From positions 1 through 49,930 of the forward strand of contig VGWF01000015.1 of assembly GCA_016873715.1 (NCBI GenBank): a stretch of DNA of 49,930 nucleotides, written 5' to 3'. Made by a program: the position numbers and the translations under genes. Origin of the DNA: Lentisphaerota bacterium (GTDB taxonomy: Bacteria; Verrucomicrobiota; Kiritimatiellia; PWTM01). The notes beneath the pieces were generated by a model that searched no databases, was not told the origin of the DNA, and was given only the letters and a program-made list of their open reading frames with translations. Shown piece after piece: positions 7,963 to 15,390 of the stretch (its first letter is position 1; every line of letters starts with the position of its first letter).

Positions 7963-8376
7963 CCCCCCGCGCCGGCCTCCAATCATCGGCCAAGCCGTGG
8001 GCATCCGGCGGCCCCCCGTGAGAAATACGCATGGACGCGGCCGCGACTGCGCGCCGCTTCGCGTCGAGTGGCAGGCGGCGCCGCCTTCGCCAGGGCGCTT
8101 CGGCGGCCCAAGGCGCAGCCCTCCAGAACCTGTTCCTTGGGGACATCGCTAAGCAGGGTCGGCGCGGTTCGGGAGGCCCCGAAGCATCGTTCGTTCCCGA
8201 TCGACCGCCCTTGGCCGGGGATTCGGACGGCAAACCGTCCAACCCTTGGAAGCCGCAGCCAGGCGTTTTCCAGACCTTGGAAGCAATAGGCGCCCCCACC
8301 CTGCGTTAGCTGGAGGAAGTTCGCGTCGGCTTCCGGGCGGCGTCGCCTGCGGCCCACGACGCACGGAGGAACGGAC
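7963..8376. other. Intergenic stretch with paired short palindromes
   Basis: Divergent region between aroB and the exported protein at 8377. No gene is supported. It holds the paired TCCAA...TTGGA palindromes at 8238-8282, listed separately. A good Shine-Dalgarno for the 8377 gene (GGAGGAACGGAC before the ATG) lies at the right end. Confidence 0.5.
8238..8282. repeat. Paired TTGGA palindromes, locus 1
   Basis: TCCAACCCTTGGAA (8238-8251) and TTCCAGACCTTGGAA (8268-8282), each a short palindrome with TCCAA/TTGGA-type arms, centres about 31 bp apart. The same 14-mer and the same spacing recur at 37638-37682. They could be operators for a dimeric regulator or a dispersed small repeat. Confidence 0.75.
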
Positions 8377-9153
8377 ATGCAGACCAGTCGATGGATGACC
8401 CTGGCGGTGGGCGCGGCCGTTGCGGCCTCCACCCCCGCCTTCGCGCAGCGGCCCGGCGACCGGCCCGACCGCGGCCGCGACGACGAACACCGCGGCCCGC
8501 CGCCCTGGGCGCAGATGCACCGGGAACGCCAGCCCCAGCCGCCCCCGACGTGGGGACCGTGGGGACAGGGAATGCAGAACCGCCGGCCCGATTTCCGGTC
8601 GCTCATGCAGAACCGTCCGATGCTCAGGGAGTTCGCGCAGCGCCACCCCGAACTCGCGCAGCGCTTCCGCCAGCGGATGATGGAGGGCGGCATGGGCCGG
8701 GGCGGTATGGCCCCGTGGGCCGGGAGGTCCGGACGCCAGGGCGCCCCGTGGATGCAACCGCACGGCGGCGGCCCGATGCCCGGAATGGGCGGTGGCCCGT
8801 CGATGCAGCCCCGGGGTCCGCAGGAATGCCCCCGGTGCCACTTCCGCTTCGGCCCCCCGCCGCAGGCCGGCGACCGGCCCGATGCCCCCGCCGTCCGCCC
8901 GCAGGATCCGCGCAAGCCCCAGGTCCATTCGCCCATCGCCCCGGAACGCCGCGACGGCGTGCGCCCCGAGGCACGCAAGGGCGGCGGCTGCGGGGACTGC
9001 GACAAGGCCGGCGGATGCGCGAAGGCCGGGGGGGCGTGCGAGGAGGCTGCGAAGGGCGCGAAGGAAGGCCCCCGGGACGCACCCGACCGGGCCGCCCCCC
9101 GTCGCGAGGACGAGCGCAAACGCGACGGCCGCTCCCGCCGCAACCGGACTTGA
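8377..9153 (+). CDS. Exported Met/His/Pro/Gly-rich protein with cysteine clusters
   Basis: A 258-residue protein I do not recognise by family. A clear signal peptide (MQTSRWMTLAVGAAVAASTPAFA, cut after AFA) is followed by a strongly polar chain. It has a Met/His/Trp-rich part (residues 40-150, with a helical stretch LREFAQRHPELAQRFRQRMM resembling periplasmic CpxP/Spy-type helices), a CPRCHFRF pair near 150, and a Gly/Cys-rich cluster (GGGCGDCDKAGGCAKAGGAC, about 203-222). The tail is basic. The density of Met, His and Cys suggests metal binding outside the cytoplasm, which is inference. GGAGG lies 7 nt before the ATG. A strong terminator follows at 9178-9212. Confidence 0.7.
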   Translation: MQTSRWMTLAVGAAVAASTPAFAQRPGDRPDRGRDDEHRGPPPWAQMHRERQPQPPPTWGPWGQGMQNRRPDFRSLMQNRPMLREFAQRHPELAQRFRQRMMEGGMGRGGMAPWAGRSGRQGAPWMQPHGGGPMPGMGGGPSMQPRGPQECPRCHFRFGPPPQAGDRPDAPAVRPQDPRKPQVHSPIAPERRDGVRPEARKGGGCGDCDKAGGCAKAGGACEEAAKGAKEGPRDAPDRAAPRREDERKRDGRSRRNRT

Positions 9154-9177
9154 CCCACGGGTTGGGGAACCCCGGAA

Positions 9178-9212
9178 GGCCGCAGCCGCCAGGCTGCGGC
9201 CTCCGTCTTTTT
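9178..9212 (+). terminator. Rho-independent terminator
   Basis: GGCCGCAGCC (9178-9187), loop GCCA, GGCTGCGGCC (9192-9201), then a T-rich run ending TCTTTTT at 9212. It closes the 8377 gene and abuts the -35 box of the next promoter. Confidence 0.9.
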
Positions 9213-9240
9213 GACACCCCCCGCGAGGCTGTGCTAGCTT
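9211..9240 (+). promoter_or_regulatory. Promoter of the zinc-ribbon/mutS unit
   Basis: -35 TTGACA (9211-9216), 18-bp spacer, -10 TAGCTT (9235-9240). It predicts a start near 9247, about 53 nt before the GTG at 9300, leaving room for the Shine-Dalgarno GGAGGAAGG seen before that GTG. Confidence 0.65.
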
Positions 9241-9299
9241 TTTTCAGGGTCGCGCGGCCGGACGGAATCGCCCGCGCGCCCCGTTCGGAGGAAGGCACT

Positions 9300-9605
9300 G
9301 TGAGCGTGGACGACGACGAGCCGATGCTTCACCTCGGCGAGGGCTGCCTGGTGCACGGCGACGACTACATGACGGAGTGCTCCGTCTGCGGAACCGAGTT
9401 CTGCAGCCGCTGCACCCCGGGCACGCACGTTTGCGCCACCTGCTCCGAGACGGGCGACGAGGACGACGACCTGGACCCCAAGCCCTCGGCGCGCAAGAAG
9501 ACCAGGGACGATGACGACGGCGTCGATCAACTCCTCAGGGAAGCCGACCAGCTCGGGCTCGTGGACGACGAGACCGGGGGCAAGGACGGCGACCCCCGTG
9601 ATTGA
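9300..9605 (+). CDS. Small zinc-ribbon protein with acidic tail
   Basis: A 101-residue cytoplasmic protein starting at GTG 9300, chosen because GGAGGAAGG sits 4 nt upstream and the chain begins just ahead of its metal motif. Residues 25-50 carry CSVCGTEFCSRCTPGTHVC followed by another CxxC-type Cys, consistent with a two-site treble-clef or B-box-like zinc fold. The C-terminal half is Asp/Glu/Lys-rich and probably unstructured, apart from a short helix (VDQLLREADQLGLV). No specific family is recognised. It ends 42 nt before mutS and probably shares its transcript. Confidence 0.75.
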   Translation: MSVDDDEPMLHLGEGCLVHGDDYMTECSVCGTEFCSRCTPGTHVCATCSETGDEDDDLDPKPSARKKTRDDDDGVDQLLREADQLGLVDDETGGKDGDPRD

Positions 9606-9647
9606 CCGGGCGCAGCCCTCCGCGCGCCCGCCCCGCCCGGCGGCGAC

Positions 9648-12140
9648 ATGAGCGACACCCTCACGCCGATGATGGCGCAGTACCGGCGCGTGCGCGCGGA
9701 CCTTCCGCCGGACACGATCCTCTTCTTCCACCTCGGCGACTTCTACGAGATGTTCTACGACGACGCCGTCGTCGCGGCGCCGATCCTCGACATCGCCCTC
9801 ACGAAGCGCCAGGCCATGCCGATGTGCGGCGTGCCCGTCCATGCGGCCGACTCCTACATCGCCCGCCTGATCCGCGCCGGGAAGAAGGTCGCCGTCTGCG
9901 AGCAGGTCGAGGATCCCTCCCAGGCGAAGGGCATCGTCCGCCGCGACGTCACCCGCATCGTGACCCCCGGCACCGTCGTCGAGGAGGGCATGCTCGACGC
10001 CCGCCTGAGCAACTACCTCGGCGGCCTCTGGCGCCGCGCCGATGCGTTCGGCCTCGCCATGCTCGAGCTCTCCACCGGCGCCTTCTGGGTCGAGGAGCGG
10101 CCCGATGCCGACAGCGTCCGCGAGTTGCTGGCGAAGTACGCGCCCACCGAGGTCATCGTTCCGCAGGAGCAGCGCGACGCGCTCCTCCCCGCCGCCGCCG
10201 CCGACGGCCGGATGGTCACGCCGGTCGACGACTGGCGCTTCGAACCCGAGGCCGCACGCGACGCGCTTCTGCGCCACTTCGGCGTCGTCTCGCTCGACGG
10301 GTTCGGCTGCGAGGGCCTGCCCGCGGGCGTCGGGGCCGCCGGCGCCGTGCTTCACTACGTGACGGTCGACCTCCGCCGTCCCGCCGGGCACATCCGCCGC
10401 CTCCAGGCCCGCAGCGCCTCGGACTTCGTGGTGCTCGACGAGGCCACCGTCGCCAACCTCGAGCTGGTCACGCCCCGCGGCGGCGGCGCGGGGCCGTGCC
10501 TGCTCAGGGTTGTCGACGCCACCTGCACGCCGATGGGCGGACGGCAGATCCGCGAATGGCTCGTCCGCCCGCTCGGCCGGCGCGACGCCATCGAGGCCCG
10601 CCACGAGGTCGTCGCCGCGCTCTGCGCCAACCGCGACGCGCTGCGCCGCCTGCGCGAGGCCCTCGGCGGCATCCGCGACCTCGAGCGGCTGGTCGCCCGC
10701 ATCAGCGCCGGCGGCGGCAATGCGCGCGACCTGCGCGCCGTCGCCCAGTCGCTGCAGCAGCTGCCCGCGGCGCGCGACGCGGCGGAGTCGCTCGCGGCCC
10801 CCCTCGCCCTCCGGCTCGCCGCGGAGATCCGGCCGCAACCGGCCCTGCTCGACCGCATCGACCGGACGATCGTCGACGAGCCCCCGATCTCCGTCCGCGA
10901 CGGCGGCATGATCCGCGCCGGCTGCCACGCGGAGCTGGACGAACTCCGCAACGCGGCCAGCTCCGGCCGCTCGTGGATCGCGTCCTTCCAGGCCGCCGAG
11001 CAGCAGCGCACGGGCATCAAGTCGCTGAAGATCCGCCACAACAAGATCTTCGGCTACTACATCGAGATCACGCGCAGCAACCTTCAGAGCGTGCCGCCGG
11101 AGTACATCCGCAAGCAGACGATGGCCAACGCGGAGCGGTTCATCACGCCGGAGCTCAAGGACTACGAGAACCGCATCCTCGGCGCCCAGGAGCGCGCCGT
11201 CGCGCTGGAATACGAGCTGTTCCTGGAGGTGCGAGGCGCCGTGCTGGAGCAGACCGACGCCCTCCTGCGCTCCGCCTCGGCCCTCGCCGCGCTCGACGCC
11301 CTCGCCTCGTTCGCCGACCGCGCCCTGGCGCTCGGCTACGCCCGGCCGGTCATGACCGACGGCGACACCCTCCGCATCCGCGACGGGCGCCATCCCGTGA
11401 TCGAGACGCTGCCCGAGGCCGAGCGGTTCGTCCCGAACGACACGCTCCTCGACGGCCGCGGGAACCAGCTCGCCATCATCACCGGCCCCAACATGGCCGG
11501 AAAGTCGACCTACATCCGGCAGGTCGCCCTGATCACGATCCTCGCCCACGCGGGCTCCTTCGTCCCCGCCGCCGAGGCCGAGGTCGGCGTCGTGGACCGC
11601 GTCTTCACCCGCATCGGCGCCTCCGACGACCTCGCCCGCGGCCGCAGCACCTTCATGGTCGAGATGCAGGAGACCGCCAGCATCCTGAACAACGCGACGC
11701 CCCGCAGCCTGATCGTCCTCGACGAGATCGGCCGCGGCACCAGCACCTTCGACGGCATCAGCCTCGCGTGGGCCGTCGCGGAGCACCTCCACAACCGCGC
11801 CTCGGTGAAGGCCAAGACGCTCTTCGCGACGCACTATCACGAGCTGACCGACCTGGCCCTGACCCTGCCGGGGGTGAAGAACTACAACGTCCTCATCCGC
11901 GAAAGCGGCCAGCGGATCGCGTTCCTGCGCAAGATCGTGCCCGGCGCCGCGGACAAGAGCTACGGCATCCACGTCGCCCGCCTCGCCGGCATGCCCGACG
12001 AGGTCATCGACCGCGCGCGCGAGATCCTCTCGAACCTCGAGGAGGGCGAGTTCGGCGAGGCCGGCCAGCCCAAGATCGCCCGCACCCGCCCCTCCCGCCG
12101 CGGCCGCGACGACGGCGGCGCGCAGATGTCGCTGTTCTGA
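9648..12140 (+). CDS. mutS: DNA mismatch repair ATPase MutS
   Basis: An 830-residue MutS that recognises base mismatches and small loops and starts mismatch repair. The N-terminal mismatch-binding domain has the GDFYEMF signature (Phe-x-Glu wedge) near residue 25. The connector, lever and clamp domains follow. The C-terminal ATPase has Walker A GPNMAGKSTY near residue 613, Walker B LIVLDEIGRGTSTFDG near 690, and ATHYHEL. Length is typical of MutS1. No mutL is in the window. It sits 42 nt downstream of the zinc-ribbon gene. Confidence 0.97.
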   Translation: MSDTLTPMMAQYRRVRADLPPDTILFFHLGDFYEMFYDDAVVAAPILDIALTKRQAMPMCGVPVHAADSYIARLIRAGKKVAVCEQVEDPSQAKGIVRRDVTRIVTPGTVVEEGMLDARLSNYLGGLWRRADAFGLAMLELSTGAFWVEERPDADSVRELLAKYAPTEVIVPQEQRDALLPAAAADGRMVTPVDDWRFEPEAARDALLRHFGVVSLDGFGCEGLPAGVGAAGAVLHYVTVDLRRPAGHIRRLQARSASDFVVLDEATVANLELVTPRGGGAGPCLLRVVDATCTPMGGRQIREWLVRPLGRRDAIEARHEVVAALCANRDALRRLREALGGIRDLERLVARISAGGGNARDLRAVAQSLQQLPAARDAAESLAAPLALRLAAEIRPQPALLDRIDRTIVDEPPISVRDGGMIRAGCHAELDELRNAASSGRSWIASFQAAEQQRTGIKSLKIRHNKIFGYYIEITRSNLQSVPPEYIRKQTMANAERFITPELKDYENRILGAQERAVALEYELFLEVRGAVLEQTDALLRSASALAALDALASFADRALALGYARPVMTDGDTLRIRDGRHPVIETLPEAERFVPNDTLLDGRGNQLAIITGPNMAGKSTYIRQVALITILAHAGSFVPAAEAEVGVVDRVFTRIGASDDLARGRSTFMVEMQETASILNNATPRSLIVLDEIGRGTSTFDGISLAWAVAEHLHNRASVKAKTLFATHYHELTDLALTLPGVKNYNVLIRESGQRIAFLRKIVPGAADKSYGIHVARLAGMPDEVIDRAREILSNLEEGEFGEAGQPKIARTRPSRRGRDDGGAQMSLF

Positions 12141-12236
12141 AGGCCTGTCCAACCGCACCGTCCCGCCGGAAGATGGATCGGACGCAGCGCAGCCGTACAG
12201 GTGAAAGGGCTCATACCGTGTCGGATTCCCGTCCCT

Positions 12237-12278
12237 GATCGTAATCGCAATCCCAAGCGCAACCGTGATCGCAATCGC
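12237..12278. repeat. Hexamer tract, left of the four-helix-bundle remnant
   Basis: Seven degenerate 6-mers related to (G/A)ATCG(C/T), reading GATCGT AATCGC AATCCC and so on. The reverse complement of this pattern (GATTAC/GATTAG units) forms the tract at 12543-12580 on the other side of the small gene, so the two tracts are inverted with respect to each other. Confidence 0.75.
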
Positions 12279-12289
12279 CCCCCGGGGGC

Positions 12290-12318
12290 TTGCCCCCCAC
12301 CTCCCGGCTCACTACATT
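12290..12318 (+). promoter_or_regulatory. Promoter of the four-helix-bundle remnant
   Basis: TTGCCC (12290-12295), 17-bp spacer, TACATT (12313-12318), ending 7 nt before the ATG at 12326. It looks intact although the gene is broken. Confidence 0.5.
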
Positions 12319-12325
12319 GCTCCCC

Positions 12326-12556
12326 ATGACGACGTGCTTCGAGCACGAGAAGCTGGACGTGTACCAGGACGCCATCCGCTTCGCCTCCCGGGTCGATGCC
12401 CTGTTGAAAGGCGTGGATTCCGGCACGGCGGTGCTGGTGCGGATCGTCCCGACGCTCGTGGGCCTCGTGCGCAGCACGTCGCCCCATCGGGTTCACGAGG
12501 GCCCGGCGGAATGCACCATGCGTCAGGCCGGGGCCGGCGGAGGCGATTACGATTAG
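12326..12556 (+). pseudogene. Internally deleted four-helix-bundle (23S IVP / Avd-like) gene
   Basis: A 76-codon frame. Its start (CFEHEKLDVYQDAIRFASRV) is the characteristic beginning of the S23/IVP four-helix-bundle family. It then jumps to LVRIVPTLVGLVRSTS followed by RVHEGPAE, which resembles the last helix of the same family. Intact members are about 115-130 residues, so roughly 65 residues of the middle helices appear to be deleted in frame. The tail runs into the hexamer tract (DYD, then TAG, then DYDHEQ if read through). Family members are associated with rRNA intervening sequences and, as Avd, with diversity-generating retroelements; no reverse transcriptase is nearby. Family recognition is from memory of the motif. 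Confidence 0.7.
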
Positions 12557-12580
12557 GATTACGATCACGAGCAGGATCGG
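12543..12580. repeat. Hexamer tract, right of the four-helix-bundle remnant
   Basis: Units GATTAC GATTAG GATTAC GATCAC GAGCAG GATCGG, inverted relative to the tract at 12237-12278. Together the two tracts enclose the remnant gene like imperfect inverted ends. The ORF stop (TAG, 12554-12556) falls inside the tract. Confidence 0.75.
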
Positions 12581-12614
12581 GAGTTGACCGCACACCGAGC
12601 ACCCGAGGTTCCCC

Positions 12615-13463
12615 ATGACCATCATCGAACCCCACATCCACATGTACTCCCGCACGACGGACGACTACACCGCGATGTACCGCGAGGGCATCCGGTGCGT
12701 CGTCGAACCGTCGTTCTGGCTCGGCTCGACGCGTCGCTTCGCCGGGACGTTCTGGGACTACTTCCAGCTCAGCCTTGATTTCGAGGTGAAGCGCTCGGAA
12801 CGCTACGGCATCGACCATTTCTCCTGCGTCGCCGTGAACCCGAAGGAGGCCGAGGATCTCGCGCTGGCGAGGGAGACGCTGGCCGGCATGGGCCCCTACC
12901 TCGATCACCCGCGCTGCGTCGCGATCGGCGAGATCGGCTTCAACCGCATCACGCCGAACGAGGAGGAGGTCTTCCAGCTTCAACTCGAGATGGCGAAGAC
13001 GCGCGGCATGCTGGTCCTCATCCACACGCCGCACGACACGCCCGAGGTCAGCAAGCGAAAGGGCGTCGAGCGCACGCTCGCCATCCTGCGGGAGCTGAAC
13101 TACGACAGCGCGCGGATCATCGTCGACCACAACACCGAGGACACGATGGATCTCACCCGCAAGACCGACGTCTGGGCGGGCATGACCGTCTACCCCTATT
13201 CCAAGCTGAACCCCGAGCGTGTCGTCAACCTGCTCAGGCGTTGGGGACTCGACCGCGTCCTCGTGAACAGCTCCGCCGACTGGGGCGTGTCCGACCCCTG
13301 CTCGCTCCCGAAGGCCGCGCGCCACATGAAGGCGAGCGGCTTCCCCGACGCGCAGGTGCAGAAGGTGATGTTCGACAACCCCCTCGCCTTCTACGGCCAG
13401 TGCCCCAAGTTCAAGCCGCGCCTCGACCTGCCCTGGCAGGATCCGGCGCAATACCAGCGGTAA
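12615..13463 (+). CDS. eboB: TatD-family metal hydrolase, EboB type
   Basis: A 282-residue amidohydrolase-like TIM barrel. Metal ligands are visible in EPHIHMYSR at the N-terminus, a Glu in CVAIGEIGFNR, His in VLIHTPH and IIVDHN, and an Asp in NSSADWGVSDP. The sequence, especially PHIHMYSRTTDDY and VVEPSFWLG, matches what I know of EboB from the ebo (edge biosynthesis organisation) cluster rather than generic TatD nucleases. That cluster is linked in cyanobacteria and other bacteria to export of an isoprenoid-like precursor. The stop is followed after 1 nt by the UbiA-like gene, which fits EboC. GAGG lies 6 nt before the ATG. Confidence 0.85.
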   Translation: MTIIEPHIHMYSRTTDDYTAMYREGIRCVVEPSFWLGSTRRFAGTFWDYFQLSLDFEVKRSERYGIDHFSCVAVNPKEAEDLALARETLAGMGPYLDHPRCVAIGEIGFNRITPNEEEVFQLQLEMAKTRGMLVLIHTPHDTPEVSKRKGVERTLAILRELNYDSARIIVDHNTEDTMDLTRKTDVWAGMTVYPYSKLNPERVVNLLRRWGLDRVLVNSSADWGVSDPCSLPKAARHMKASGFPDAQVQKVMFDNPLAFYGQCPKFKPRLDLPWQDPAQYQR

Positions 13464-13464
13464 C

Positions 13465-14205
13465 GTGATTGCCACGAACCCGAGGACCGGCTTCCATGCG
13501 TGGCTCTCCCTGCTGCGCGTGCCGAACCTGCTGACCGTCCCCGGCGACCCGCTAGCCGGCGCCATGCTGGCGATGGCCGAGCGCGGCTGGAACGAACCGA
13601 TCCCCTGGGCCGCGGCAGCGGCGTCCGTCGTTCTGTACGCGGCCGGGCTGACCGACAACGACCTCGCGGACCTCGAGGAGGACCGGCGCGAGCGGCCGGG
13701 CCGTCCCCTGCCCGCAGGCGCGGTCTCCGCGCGCGCCGCGGCCATCGCGAGGGCGCTCCTGCTCGCCGCAGGCCTCGGACTCGCCGCGGTCCACGGGATG
13801 CACGCGCTGCTGGCCGCCGCCGCGATCGGCGGGCTGATGACCGCCTACAACCACGGGCTCAAGCGGGTGCCGCTGATCGGTCCGCTGGCGATGGGCGCCT
13901 GCCGCGGGTTGAGCGTGCTGCTCGGGGCCACCGCCGTGGCCCTGCCCCCGGCCGGGGCGTCCACGACGTGGTCCGGCGTGGCGGCGGTCACGATCTACAT
14001 CGCCGCGGTCGCGCAGATGGCCCGCGACGAGACGCGGATCCCCGGCCGCGCACGGCTGATCGGCACGCTGATCGGACTCCTCCCGCTCCTCCAGGCCGCC
14101 CTCGTGCTCTCCGCGCTCCGCCGCGCCGGCCCGTGGGTCGCGCTGGGACTCGTCGCCTGTGCCGCGGCCTCCGCCCTCCTCCGCCGCCGCTTCGCCGCCA
14201 GTTGA
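13465..14205 (+). CDS. eboC: UbiA-like prenyltransferase, EboC type
   Basis: A 246-residue integral membrane protein with about seven to eight hydrophobic helices. The first prenyl-diphosphate-binding aspartate motif is NDLADLEED (NDxxDxxxD), and a second acidic motif ARDETR lies near residue 190. UbiA enzymes transfer prenyl chains to acceptors at the membrane; the acceptor for EboC is unknown to me. Starting codon GTG 13465 comes 1 nt after the eboB stop, so the two are surely co-transcribed. The remaining ebo genes (eboA, D, E, F) are not adjacent. An AroB-like EboD is absent; the aroB at 6831-7925 looks like a normal shikimate enzyme. Confidence 0.85.
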   Translation: MIATNPRTGFHAWLSLLRVPNLLTVPGDPLAGAMLAMAERGWNEPIPWAAAAASVVLYAAGLTDNDLADLEEDRRERPGRPLPAGAVSARAAAIARALLLAAGLGLAAVHGMHALLAAAAIGGLMTAYNHGLKRVPLIGPLAMGACRGLSVLLGATAVALPPAGASTTWSGVAAVTIYIAAVAQMARDETRIPGRARLIGTLIGLLPLLQAALVLSALRRAGPWVALGLVACAAASALLRRRFAAS

Positions 14206-14211
14206 CTACGG

Positions 14212-14240
14212 TTGCACATCCCCGCCGACGGTGGCACCTT
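14212..14240 (+). promoter_or_regulatory. Possible promoter of the ankyrin gene
   Basis: TTGCAC (14212-14217), 17-bp spacer, CACCTT (14235-14240), ending 6 nt before the ATG at 14247. The boxes are weak, but the spacing matches other leaderless starts in the window. Confidence 0.35.
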
Positions 14241-14246
14241 TGCGGC

Positions 14247-14825
14247 ATGAAGACGCTGTGGACTGCGATCGGGCTGGCGGCCGGCGTGGCGCTGGGGGCG
14301 GCGGGACAGGGACGCGAGGGCGGCTTGGGCAGCGGCGGGGGAGGCGGCCTCGGCCAGCGCAGCGGTTCCGGCGGCGGGTCGGGCGGCGGATCGGGCGTGC
14401 ACGGAAGCAAGCTCGGCGAGTTCACGCCGGCCCCCTCGCTTCCGGCGCCGAACACCTCCGCCGGGGCGCCGGGCGAAACCGAGTCCCAGCGCAAGGCCGC
14501 GCGCCTCCAGTCCTCGCACGGCGTGGTCGCGGGCCAGGAGGCCTTTCTCCGCACGCTCCGCGCGCGCCTGATCCCGGGCACCTGGACGCCGGACCACGTG
14601 GTCGACCCGGCGGATGACTCGACGCTGCTGCACGTCGCCGTCCGCGAAAGCTATCCCGAGGCGGTGCGCTACCTGCTCGACCAGGGTGCGAATCCGCGGG
14701 TCAAGGATCTCACCGGCGCGACGCCGCTGGACCTCGCCCGGAAGATGAAGGTCGCGGAGATCGTCGCGATGCTGGAGAAGGCCGCCGCACCGAAGGAGAC
14801 GGGGGCGCCGGCCGCGCGTCCGTAG
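14247..14825 (+). CDS. Exported protein with a Gly/Ser linker and ankyrin repeats
   Basis: A 192-residue protein. A signal peptide (MKTLWTAIGLAAGVALGAAG) is followed by a long Gly/Ser-rich linker (residues 22-55), a Pro-rich part, and a C-terminal region with about two ankyrin-type repeats (STLLHVAVRESYPEAVRYLL and GATPLDLARKMKVAEIVAML, residues 125-185). Ankyrin repeats usually mediate protein binding; the partner is unknown. No Shine-Dalgarno is evident and the start is set by the signal peptide. The gene converges on ilvN, with a hairpin (CCCTCCG/CGGAGGG, 14833-14851) between them. Confidence 0.78.
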   Translation: MKTLWTAIGLAAGVALGAAGQGREGGLGSGGGGGLGQRSGSGGGSGGGSGVHGSKLGEFTPAPSLPAPNTSAGAPGETESQRKAARLQSSHGVVAGQEAFLRTLRARLIPGTWTPDHVVDPADDSTLLHVAVRESYPEAVRYLLDQGANPRVKDLTGATPLDLARKMKVAEIVAMLEKAAAPKETGAPAARP

Positions 14826-14832
14826 ACCCGGC

Positions 14833-14851
14833 CCCTCCGGGCGGCGGAGGG
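14833..14851. terminator. Hairpin between convergent genes
   Basis: CCCTCCG (14833-14839), loop GGCGG, CGGAGGG (14845-14851), lying between the convergent ankyrin and ilvN genes. There is no T-run, so termination is only plausible. Confidence 0.4.
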
Positions 14852-14853
14852 AA

Positions 14854-15369
14854 TCAGGTCACCTCGTCCCCGCGCGCCAGCACCACCTTGCCGGTGCGCA
14901 CCAACTCGATCACCTTGAAGCGCCCGAGGAGCCGGATCATCGCGTCGAGCTTGTCCGAATTGCCCGTCACCTGGAGGATCATGGAGCTTTCCGTCAGGTC
15001 GACGGTCTTCGCCCCGAAGTGATCCGCGATCTGGAGGGCCAGCGTCCGCTCCGCCTCGTCCGCGGCGATCTTGACCAGGGCCATCTCCTTGACGACCGAC
15101 TCCTCGTCGCGGTGCTCCACGCAGCGGATCACGTCGATGAGCTTGCTCGTCTGCTGGATGACCTGGTCGAGGCCCTCCGGATCGCCCTTGAGCGTGATGG
15201 TCATGCGCGAGAAGTGAGTGTCGACGACCGACGACACCACGAGCGCGTCGATGTTGTAGCCCCGCCGCGCGAAGACCTGGGCGATGCGCGCGAGCACGCC
15301 CGGCTTGTTCGCCACGTACACGCTGATGGTGTGGGCCGCCGTTTCCGCGTCTGTCGTTCCGTTGCTCAT
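14854..15369 (-). CDS. ilvN: Acetolactate synthase small (regulatory) subunit
   Basis: A 171-residue IlvN/IlvH. The N-terminal ACT domain (HTISVYVANKPGVLARIAQV, residues 13-32) senses valine and activates the catalytic subunit. The C-terminal ACT-like domain with MILQVTGNSDKLDAMIRLL follows. Length is typical of the IlvH type (about 160-175). It lies 21 nt downstream of ilvB on the same strand, so the two make one operon for the first common step of branched-chain amino acid synthesis. Confidence 0.95.
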   Translation of the reverse strand: MSNGTTDAETAAHTISVYVANKPGVLARIAQVFARRGYNIDALVVSSVVDTHFSRMTITLKGDPEGLDQVIQQTSKLIDVIRCVEHRDEESVVKEMALVKIAADEAERTLALQIADHFGAKTVDLTESSMILQVTGNSDKLDAMIRLLGRFKVIELVRTGKVVLARGDEVT

Positions 15370-15390
15370 GATGCTCGCTCCGTCCTTCGA

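Noticed and set aside
9234-12158. Long minus-strand frame opposite mutS
   Set aside because: Same reason: a composition shadow of mutS without any family signature.
12237-12580. Complete diversity-generating retroelement
   Set aside because: No reverse transcriptase, template repeat or variable target gene is seen; only the Avd-like family resemblance supports it.
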